Source of the DNA: Tubulanus polymorphus
Lineage: Eukaryota; Nemertea; Palaeonemertea; Tubulaniformes; Tubulanidae
Direction: 5' to 3'
Assembly (NCBI RefSeq): GCF_964204645.1
Contig: NC_134026.1
Coordinates: 6,820,001-6,884,000, forward strand
DNA: 64,000 nucleotides
The translations under genes and the position numbers were made by a program. The notes under the pieces are model-generated. The model did not search any database and was not told where the DNA came from. It saw only the letters and a list, made by a program, of their open reading frames with translations. Of the stretch, positions 1 to 10,700 are shown piece after piece. The first letter of the stretch is position 1. The number at the start of each line of letters is the position of its first letter.

Positions 1-340
1 TCCTTTAGCGGAAGAATAGAAATTTACCGTATGCAGAACGCTAGAATTTTCTTTAGACAGTTGTCTTAAGAGGAACACCGACCTCCTGAGTGTTTCCTTT
101 AGAGCTTCAGGGCTAATATCCCAATAAAGAACACTAAAACTTCTTTGAGATCACCAGTTAATTTCTTTATAAAAGAACGCTGGCAAGTTCCTTTACATGA
201 ACACTAGAACTCCCTTTTAGAAGAACACTTAGAAAGTACTTTTTAGAAGAGCACTTAAAAAGTACCTTAAAGAAGAACACTTAGAAAGTACCTTATAGAA
301 AAACACTAGAGTGCCTTTCTTCGAAGAACTCTTAGGACGC
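1..340. repeat. Degenerate tandem repeat
   Basis: A motif resembling AGAACACTTAGAAAGTACC, followed by a T-rich spacer, recurs imperfectly about every 30-35 bases. It is clearest at 200-310. No coding sequence is supported here. It is probably an old minisatellite cut by the window edge. Confidence 0.55.
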
Positions 341-720
341 TCTGTACTCGCCGTCGAAAAGGCGCAACGGATTCTAAACGACTGAATCGCAATGACAATG
401 ATGACATTTTCACATTTATACGGGACCATATTTCATACAAAACGCTTTTACTTCTAACATGAATGATGTTTATATCGAATATTGTACAAATGAAATATTT
501 AGAATCATGAGTAATCTTTGAAGTGACTAAAACACTTCCCTGTTCATGAACGCATTATTATCAGTGCATTGTCTCTATCAGAATTTGGCAGTCATCTCTC
601 AGGTGGACGCGCAGTGACGTCAGGTGCATTTCCCCAAAAACCCGTGTAGATTTGCATCCATACATTGTGTATCGTTTTTCGTTCGCCAGGTATAGAACAA
701 CAAACTACAGTAAAACTTGC

Positions 721-800
721 TTAAGGCCTCCCGCACACGAGCCGGAAACTGCGTACGCAAATGGCGCAGCGCAGTTTTCGGCTCGTGCGGGGGGCCTTAA
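721..800. mobile_element. Short palindromic element, TTAAGGCC termini
   Basis: The 80-base stretch begins TTAAGGCC and ends GGCCTTAA. The two halves form a stem of about 32 bp containing CGCACACGAGCC and its complement. A related half-site (GGCTCGTGTGCGGGGCCC) lies at about 1236-1256 and another at about 870-890, so the full element could extend to about 1257. A similar palindrome lies at 33863-33920. It is probably a non-autonomous foldback element with no coding capacity. Confidence 0.6.
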
Positions 801-1305
801 ATATTTCGAGCGCATTTTGTCGTTCCCCACATATCCTAATGTTTGATATTTTTTGACGCAGTGCCAACTGCGCTCTCGTGTGCGGGTAACTCAGCGCTAT
901 TTGCAAGTTTCATTCGTCGTCAATGCGCATGCGTCATTATTCAAAAACGGATGATAGCGGCTAGTATATTGATTTCAGATTAGAAAAACACTGATTTATG
1001 ACATGAATATCACTTTCTCTATGATATGGGATTACTTAGATTATCAAAATCACAATTTTCCCCTTGCAAGACTTTTAATGCCGATGTAGATGTGTTAAGA
1101 ACAGAAAAATCTCTTTATATTCAAATAGATTTGACAAGGGCAATAAAAAGTCGCGAGTAAATGCTGCAGATATGGAGTAAATATGGTTGTATAATGCATA
1201 CGTGCTTGCCACAGCTCCCTTTGCTGAGCGCAGTGTTCGGCTCGTGTGCGGGGCCCTATATTCTGCTAAATGCGTGTACGCATCAAAGAATTTAATTGTA
1301 CAAGT

Positions 1306-1311
1306 TTTATT
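1306..1311 (-). promoter_or_regulatory. Candidate polyadenylation signal of GPCR 1
   Basis: TTTATT on the plus strand reads AATAAA on the minus strand, about 115 bases downstream of the stop of the GPCR gene at 1426. Position and sequence fit a polyadenylation signal. No transcript evidence is available. Confidence 0.4.
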
Positions 1312-1425
1312 TTTTTGGAGTTGTAGATGTTAACAAAAAATGTAATTTACTAAATGTCACTGTAACCAGTCCACAGCTGATACGGGATAAAGTTGTATGA
1401 AGTGAATGAAACTTGAAATCAAGAG

Positions 1426-2379
1426 TTATTTGGCTGAATTCCTACAGCAGATTTTCATACAGAAATATTCACGAATTTCTCGTCCCAGTAAAATATATAT
1501 GTAGAAATTTACCACAAAGTTACACATTAGGAATAGTGCGAAAATGTCATATAGAAATTCTCTCTGTTCAGGTAAGTTCGGTAACAATGAAGTAACAGTG
1601 GTTGGAAGTGTAAATATTGCAAATGCGAGTGAAACTGTTACGAGCATTATTGTCGTACGTTTTGATTTTGTAGTTTTCTGATCAGACGAAACCAGCCTTG
1701 AACTCCTGAATAACTGAACTATTATAACAGAATTTGATGTAATAATCAAAGTTAAGGGTATAAGGTGAAGGTGGATGTCAATTATGGTAAAAAATGTAAT
1801 TTGGTCAAATAATTCATAGTAACATCCCAAAAGCTGGTCGGTAAAATGTATCGACAAACCAGGTGTGAGATATATAAACAGTGCATTTACTGCAGTAATT
1901 ATCAATATAGTAAATCTAGCGAATCTTGGTGTACATATCAAACGAGATGTGAACGGAAAGAGCACAACTGCCGCACGTTCTAGATTTATAGCTACTATCA
2001 ACCACGAACTATTGCAGACAGTAAGCGCCGTCACGAATTCGTATATTATACAACTGAGCACTGAATTCATAATAAATATAGGACCATCTTTAACGCGCAA
2101 GAGAACAAACTGTAAGACAGGCATCAAAGTAGAATTGATACAGTACATAAAATCACAGACTGACAAAACGATAAGATAGTTAGCGTAAGATAAGCTGCGG
2201 AATCTGCGACTTATCATTATCAGGAAAGAAGCTACATTTCCGAAGGCTCCAAACAGGAACACGACAGACAGAATGATCAGTGACACAGTACGGTAGATTC
2301 CAGACTTGTTCACTACAGACATGATGACAATGTAACTGTTATAAGTTCGACCGATTTGAATCGGAGTAGAATTCATCAT
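1426..2379 (-). CDS. Class A (rhodopsin-like) GPCR, copy 1, intact
   Basis: An intronless 317-residue open frame with seven hydrophobic segments. Visible class A landmarks are GN in TM1 (FGNVASF), an Asp in TM2 (LSVCDF), one Cys before TM3 and one in the second extracellular loop (LGCYYELFD) that can form the usual disulfide, LERAAVV at the end of TM3 in place of DRY, FAIFTLP in TM6 in place of CWxP, and NFYIY in TM7 in place of NPxxY. The N-terminus has an N-glycosylation site (NST) and no signal peptide. It would be a plasma-membrane receptor. The NF..Y form of TM7 occurs in invertebrate peptide-receptor-like families, but the ligand is unknown. It differs from the copies at 27-31 kb (for example extra N-terminal Met, NSYIVIM) and is separated from them by the two CAP genes. 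The second of the two adjacent ATGs aligns with the starts of the paralogues. Confidence 0.88.
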   Translation of the reverse strand: MMNSTPIQIGRTYNSYIVIMSVVNKSGIYRTVSLIILSVVFLFGAFGNVASFLIMISRRFRSLSYANYLIVLSVCDFMYCINSTLMPVLQFVLLRVKDGPIFIMNSVLSCIIYEFVTALTVCNSSWLIVAINLERAAVVLFPFTSRLICTPRFARFTILIITAVNALFIYLTPGLSIHFTDQLLGCYYELFDQITFFTIIDIHLHLIPLTLIITSNSVIIVQLFRSSRLVSSDQKTTKSKRTTIMLVTVSLAFAIFTLPTTVTSLLPNLPEQREFLYDIFALFLMCNFVVNFYIYILLGREIREYFCMKICCRNSAK

Positions 2380-2720
2380 CTACGTGAGATTGGCTGAAAA
2401 TAATATAACATAATGAAGTTAAGTCTATATTCTCTGAAACTCACAATTTATCACTTTCCCATCAAATGAAATCAATCAATTCTGTGTTATCTCATACAAT
2501 GGTATCAGATTTAATGAACGTTCGCGTGTAAAAAACAATGTCACTAAAATCAGATATCAATATACGTTGTACAAGATTGTTTATGGTGAAATATCCTATA
2601 GTAAAACATCTGAACAGCTTGGAAAATGTCTGCAGAAGTTCTGAGTGAAGTCAGAATGATATCACAATGAATTCATACAAAACGGTCGCGGCCTATTGCT
2701 ATAGATGCAATATAATATTG
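2380..2720 (-). promoter_or_regulatory. 5' flank conserved between GPCR copies
   Basis: This stretch upstream of GPCR 1 matches patches upstream of the other copies. For example, the 2590-2680 segment with TATAGTAAAACATCTGA resembles 31790-31890, and 25790-25920 is related. The retained similarity shows that the duplications included 5' flanking DNA. It may contain the promoter, but no core element is clear. Confidence 0.4.
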
Positions 2721-2975
2721 TCGATGATAAATAATATAATATCAAATTATATGATGACGGTTTGAATATATCGCTAATTGAAAATGAATTGACCCGCAAC
2801 CAGTCAAGCCCCGATACATTGTGACGTGTACCCATCCTCCTAGATATAATTATAAGATTCATCAAATTTATAATAGTTCTGAAATATATTACGTAGATTA
2901 CAAAATAAATGCCAAAATTCACAAATTGTAACTGTTATATTGAAACGCCAATATTGATGACGTAGTGCGCATTGA

Positions 2976-3681
<706 letters not shown>

Positions 3682-4035
3682 TCTATTGTTCATAACAAAC
3701 TGAGAATATTTTTGTTGATGGTGATAGAAGGTCATATTTTTATTCAGATGCAATTTATTTCCTACCGAAAACGTAAATATTTGATACCACACACGCTTTG
3801 CAAATAAAAACAAACTTTTGAATATGGTTTTATGTATAGATGAAATTGACCTAAATCGGTTTTCAATTCTTATTACTTGATCATATCCATTTTATCCTCA
3901 AACCACTTTTACCTTTTTTAAAAAGAAGTTGACAGTTTAATTTTTTCTTTTCTTTTTGTGCAAGCAAATTTCGTACGAATCTTTAAAAAGGAAGCAGATT
4001 AGAAATGCTGAACGATTGATTGACGTTAACCAAGG

Positions 4036-4182
4036 CACAGGGGCTCGTATCAGAGTTGTAGGTAATGTAAAAACGATAATCTGTTAATCCAATGTATATA
4101 GTATATATAAAATAACTATATACATTGGATTTAACAGGTTATCGTTTTTACATTACCTACAACTCTGATACGAGCCCCTGTG
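4036..4182. mobile_element. hAT-type hairpin MITE with 8-bp target duplication
   Basis: A 147-base near-perfect palindrome. It starts CACAGGGGCTCGTATCAGAG and ends with the complement, around a short TA-rich loop. It is flanked on both sides by AACCAAGG (4028-4035 and 4183-4190), an 8-bp target-site duplication. Eight-base duplications are typical of hAT transposons, so this looks like a recent non-autonomous hAT-mobilised element. It has no coding capacity. Confidence 0.85.
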
Positions 4183-4190
4183 AACCAAGG

Positions 4191-4620
4191 TACCATCAAA
4201 TTTTTGATTTTCAAAACATATTATTCATTTAACTCACTCATTTATGGTTGTATGAAAATTTTGACTTCGGGTGAATAGAACAATAATTAATATCTGCTCC
4301 AAACAACACCAAGATTTAGCCCGAAGATTAGCCTCAGGTCTTTTTTCATTCAAAAAGTCCTAATGGCATGCGTTGGAGAATCCAACGGATTTGGCCTTTG
4401 AAATTCGAACCCTCTTGAAAAATCCCGCGGACGCATATGCGTTGTATATATATACGTACAGGGTTGAACACGATCACTCAATGGGTAGTTTAAAAGTAGT
4501 CTAAAATCTTATCAATGTCCAGTTTATCTATTTACATACTACACGTAGTATATATCTACGATTCTCAGGTGGTGGTGTTGTAATTGAGATAACGATGAAC
4601 CGGCGGTGTTAAAGACTGAG
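4191..4620. other. Upstream region of gene A, nothing recognised
   Basis: No open frame, RNA gene or clear repeat was recognised between the hairpin element and the gene A promoter region, apart from a short TA run at about 4445-4456. Confidence 0.4.
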
Positions 4621-4628
4621 TGGACCCA

Positions 4629-4660
4629 GTTATATAGAGTATAGTATTGAGTATATATAC
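4629..4660 (+). promoter_or_regulatory. Candidate TATA region of gene A
   Basis: TTATATAGAG (from 4630) and TATATATAC (to 4660) lie 80-110 bases before the gene A start codon, compatible with a TATA promoter and a short 5' UTR. This is inferred from position and sequence only. Confidence 0.4.
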
Positions 4661-4738
4661 CACCAAGATACTCTCTCAGATCGTTGTACTTTAATACACA
4701 GTCTACCCCTGGTTAGAGACCGACACACAACGACAATC

Positions 4739-7700
4739 ATGTTTTCGCGTTTGCTCCCGAAATACGGCACCGGGTCGTTATCGATTTTAATGCTTCTACT
4801 TATTACCGGGTTCGAATCCCAGAAATTACCGTCGCAATTTACGGTCGTTGAAAAACAGCGAATTTTGGATTTACATAATTGGTTTCGAGCCGATGTGGCC
4901 CTGGGAATCAATCCTTATCTGCCCACAGCTTCTAACATGATCGCGCTTGTAAGTACTGCATATTTTCATCAATAAGATGTATCAGTAATTTGATTGAAAA
5001 TAAATTAAATTGTACTGAATAATTGTGTTCAACCAATGAAATGTAATCTCACGAGTTATGAACTTCAAACAAAATCCACTATGTGGAGCAAATCACAAAT
5101 CAGAAAACTCTAGACTTTTCGGTCTGTGGAAGGGCGTGGAAAACGACGTATCTTTTTACTTTTAGATTTCGTTTTAAATATTTGAAATTTTTTTGTAGTG
5201 GGTTGTAACATTATTTTGTTCAGCTGCGTCTATTATCAACTCTGCGTTTACTTTCATAATGTGTTTACAGTTTTATGAATGTTAGACTAGGAAATTAAAT
5301 GCGGTTTTGATATAATCAAAATTCTTTCAATATTTCAATTACATTCTATTGAAAAACTGTCCGGGCCTTATTTCTAAATTGTAGTTCCGTATTCATTGAA
5401 ATAATGAAATGATATGTTATCTTTCAATAGTAAAACCATCATAACTACTTGAAATAAGTAATTCATTCTCTCAATTTTCATATATGGATCTAGGAAGTTA
5501 TTCGACATTTTTTTCGATGGCAAACTTCCAAAGTTTATAATTCAATGGAATATAAAAAAGTAGTTTATTTGTGACAGGAAATACGAATTAGACCCGAATC
5601 CGAGTCAAACATTTAATTACTAGTCACTGGCGCTTAGAATTAGTCTCTAATTTCAGTTCATTTTTCCATTCGACTTTACTCGTACTGTGGGTCCTGGGAG
5701 ACAGGGTCTTTTATAGGCTCATTTCATGCACAAGATTAAAACCGACCTTCGGGATCTGGGTCTCTGGTTCGTTAGGACCCTATAACACTGGGTCTCCAGA
5801 CTGCGGGGACCCTGGAACACTGAGGTCTCGGGTTCGCTGGGGAACTGGAACATTGGGTCTCTGGTTTAATGGGACCCTGAATCACTGGGTCTCTGGTACG
5901 CTGGGACCCTGGAACACTGGTTTCCTGGCTCGCTAGGACCCTGGAACACTGGGTCTCTGGTTCGCTGGGACCCTGGGAACCTATACCCTTGATATGTCAA
6001 CAGCGTACAGACAAGCTAGAATTTTACAACTTTGAAATTTTACACCCCATCGTCAGACAAAAAAATTCGAGTATATGACACTATCTAATTTCATAAACAA
6101 ACTTTATTTATTTTACAAAACGAACTTAAAACTGTAAACATGAACTCGATACAAGCAGTGAATATCAAGGACGACACACACGAACAAAACCAGACATAAT
6201 AAAACTAGTAAATGTTGATAAACTTATGAATGAAAGAGAGATTAATGGTAACTATCGGCTCTCAGTATATTTGAACTTTAAGACATAGAGATAATCGCGA
6301 TGAAGCAATCCGAGCCCGTGTTGTCAAGATAACAGAGTCCGAAAAGCTTCCTTGAGCTAGTAGTTCATTTCAACGTTTCGACACTAACTTAATAGTATTC
6401 CTGAACCTAAATCCTTCTAAAATTGATTAAACACTCTGAGTCTGTGTTGTAACGATAACATATAAAACAAGTAAAAGAGTGAAATTTGATTGCAACGTTC
6501 TTGTTATCTTCTGATTTTCAGAAAGGCGTCGAAACTTCGAAATACACTACCAGCTCAGGGAAAAATTTCGACTCGTTTTTCTTTTATATTGTGGGCTTAT
6601 CGTACGTAGATATTGAACTTCGGGTGGCCTTCATTACTCTTAAACCCGTGAAGACCAGCAGCCTAGTGATATATCGAATTATTGAAGATATCTACTACGT
6701 AGTTGATGATACATCACTGAACTGATGAATTCCACAGGTTTGAGATTCTATCCGCTGTGCGTATGAGATAATATCACTACAGCCATGAAATGATAATGAA
6801 ATCTCACTTGTATCAAAGAAACGTGTATATACTAAACGAAATGGCAAAATATAATATATCTTTTTACAGCATGCCACCCACGCAATGAGGGAAGCAATGT
6901 TTTTAGAACTATTCTAGAACTTTTAATCTCATAACTTTGATCCCACTGTAACTACGGTTCATGGCCAGGTTGCACAATGAGGACTCAGATTTAAGACCAG
7001 TCTTTGACAATAATTATTAGTTATATGGCCAATCCGACAAGTTGGGACCAGGCAGTCTTAAATTACAAATGCAAACCTTGGCACAGGGTATGGCTGTCTT
7101 GACCGATGGACTCCGTTGTTGAGGCCAACTGTGTAACGAAGACTTTACCTAATGCAATATTATAATCAAATCTATTTACAAACAATCCTTAAGTTGAGAA
7201 TTCTACCTTATCTCTTTACAGTAGCCTTATCCTTATCTGATAGCACGGTTTTCAGAGTCAGTATATGTCCAAAGATGTCATGTCCGGGTGAAGGCTTTTT
7301 CTTGGCCATAAGATTGATGAGCTGATGAGCCAATAAAAGTCTGTTATGTTGATGTCATATCTGAGTGAATGCTTTTACATCCTAAAATTGGTCAAAGGCG
7401 TCTTCGTAAAACAGGCCTCCTGTCCAAGAGGACCAATCTTATAAGTACTAAAAACAACCTTTCTATAAAAGACGGCCATAACCATAAATTCCTATAAAGA
7501 GATCGATAAGATGTCTTTTCACGCGACCCTTCTGATAGGGTGGCTTATCTTTTCACAGGGGTATTTGATGGTTTTGGATTTCCGGAAATTTTGGAGAATA
7601 TGAACGCATAGGGGAACCTATGGAGTTAGCCACCTTTTTTAGATATTCCTGATGAAATGCTGCATTGTCTACGTATATTTTGAACGTGTTTCACCTCATA

Positions 7701-10700
7701 GACCAGTTCACAAAACATGAGTTCAGTTGTTCATACGCGATGACAGCTGATTCCTTCGCTTTCAGATAAAGTTTGTTTTCAAAACATAGAATATATACAA
7801 TATTTAGATCTAAAGACTAAACTACGAGTTGACGATGATTAATACGTCGTTTGGGAGGGGGGGGGGGGTGGTGGGTAATTCGCAACTTTAAAGATAACAC
7901 TAAATGATATGGGTGTTGGTGTGTTAAAATGATGAAACGTTGTGTGATTAAAGACTTTCTATTCCGATTAACAAGATTTTAACTGTTGTTTTTGCTTTGT
8001 ATTTTCTCTAGGAGTGGGACGACAGGTTGGCTGAAACGGCTCAGAGTTGGGCGGATAACTGCACAGGTTGGCACGATACAAACAATAACAGACGAATTCA
8101 ACCGTTTACTAACGTCGGGCAAAATTACGCGGGTAATTATGGAATTGAAAAGTACGTAATGCCTTATTCGTTAAAATAAAACCCTCAAAAGAAACATCTA
8201 TTCTTATAGAATATGGCGGTAACATCCAGCTAAAATTACTATTCTTCTTTGAGCAAATACGTATGTAACAAACAGCAAATTCAGAAATGAAAATACTTGT
8301 CCAGATCCGTTTGAGGTACCGGTGATCACCAGTACAAAATAATTGATATTTTGAAGTTCCCAGGGCCGAGTTGCACATTTATGACTTAGGTCAAATGTAG
8401 AACCAAAATGAGCCAGAAGCTTAGACTGGTCTCAAGTTGTTAGATCGTTTATGGATCTAAAATCAGTTTAGACTGGTCCTAAGTTGTTATAGAACCAAAT
8501 TAAGCTTAGACTGGTCTCAAGTTTTAAAATGAGCTTAGTTTGGTCTTAAAGTTGTTACATTGGCTATAGAACCAAAATGAGCTTAGGCTGGTCTTACGTT
8601 GTTAAATTGGCTATGCAACTAGCCCCATGACGCCCCGTGTATTAGACTAAATTTTAGTAGATAATTTCTATTCGGTTTTTCCAATAGAGCCATCGAATTA
8701 TGGTTTGAAGAGGGGAAGTCATATCAATACAATTCAACAGGACTCGGGGAATGTCTGGGTGCAGCTTGTAATCAGTATTTACAGGTAAGAATAATAACTA
8801 ACAAAACCTAAACTACACGAATTCTACATTAACAACTCGAACTCGTTGGAAGTCTGTCGTATATACGTAAGTTATAATAGTGGTCATGTTTAAAGCCGTC
8901 TAACTGAAGTCAATTACGTGACCGTTATCATCCTAACAATAAGGCACCTTCTAGGTAAAAACAGAAAGTAAAAAGATAAAAACCTAGCCCGCCTCGCCTA
9001 CCCGTGACCTCCAGCCCCGCGCGATAACCATCAGAGCACTTGATTGTAGTGACTGATAACGTGTGTGTGGCCCAATCGGTGCGGTGACCACTCTGAAGCG
9101 TATATTTATTAACCGTATCATTCCAATGATAAAATGCTTCCTGTTTTAATGACTATTTCCTGTGTAGCTGATTTGGTCCGGAACGAGTAGAGTTGGGTGT
9201 GGTTGGAACGTCTGTCCGGACAGGAAGATATCAATGTTGATATGTAACTACGCACCAGGGTGAGTATTACATCAGTATCAGTTTTACCAATTGAAAAGTG
9301 AATCCAAAGGAAACTCGGGGAAAAAAGTTTGAGGCACACCCAGTTGCACAAACCCACACACACATAGAAAAAATTCCAAAAAGGTCATATTTATTTTTTT
9401 GAGTTGTGGTATCGTTTATCGACTATACTAGTGCCACTAGTTTACCGAGTTTATCAGAATATCGAGAAAGCTAAATTCTTGATCCAGTTCCACAGTGTTG
9501 TTGGCTAAGATTTGTTTGAAGGCTTTTAAAACATCGGAAGTCGGTTTCCCATGGAGTCAAACTTGTTTTCACTGCTCGCTGGTTCCACAGTCTGGCGAAG
9601 ACTCATCAGTTAACTCATTGAAAATAAACAGAAATGTGTAACTGAGTCCAGAACTGAGTAACCGAGTCCAGAAATGTGTGACTGAGTCGATAACTGTGGA
9701 ACTGAGTCCAGTTACTGTGGAACTGATACTTACTGATTCATCTCCAAATTATAATCTTCCTTACAGAAGTCATACGGGTTACGCCGGAAGTGGAGATCCA
9801 CCATTTTTAGAAGGAGAAGCGTGTTCGGAATGTCCCGAAGGGCACCCGTACTGTTTAGGGAATGCACTCTGCGGTAAAAGAATAATCTAGTGACATTTTT
9901 ATCAATGTTCCGAAAAAAGCCCGAAAATCTAGAACAGTTTTTTATCCTTGATAAATATTTATATTTTTATAAGCGCTGAGAGTTTATTTTTCCTTGATCG
10001 TAAAAGTTTTAGAATATTTTTAAAATGATTTCATTTGACAGATGTTTCGGTTCTCAGATTTATGATGATGATTTATTCTAAAACCTGTTGTTTATATTTT
10101 TTTTGCAAAATTTTATTCCAGCTTCTAAAAGTGCTGTGAAAAATACTGACACTAAATCAGGTATGACTTCATTATTACCAACCCAGTTAACTTAAGAGTC
10201 AAAGTCTGATCGGAACTGTGTCCTATTTCACAAAAAGCACCATCAAGAGAGACTCATCGAGGCTGTAAGTTTGAAACCCACTTTATACAGAATCTGAAAT
10301 ATTAGAATCGAATTTCATTTACGTATCAAGAATTAGAATCAAAATATACGACGTGATAGTGGGTTTTAAACTTTTTGTCTGTTCTGCTCGTCTGATTGAG
10401 GCTATTCTACAATTGAGCCAAATTAACTGCAAAACTTTATTTAACATTTGAACGCTATCCGGGAACACTATGGCCCTCATAATTCAAGAGGACGTAATCT
10501 TATAACTGTAGCATGTGAAGCTAAATCTGATTTTTTTTTTGTTTGTAGAATGTAAAGTGATTCCTTGTTTAAACGGAGCTGTTTTTGATGATGAAAGCTG
10601 TTCATGTTTGTGTCCACCTGGAACTGGAGGGGTTTACTGCGAAGGTAAATTCGAGCTCGAATCATCCGAATAATCCCGATGTGTTATCTCAGCCGTTCGG

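Noticed and set aside
1865-2179. Plus-strand frames opposite the GPCR genes (also near 25023 and 26708)
   Set aside because: They are antisense shadows of the receptor coding sequence. They recur only because the receptor is duplicated.
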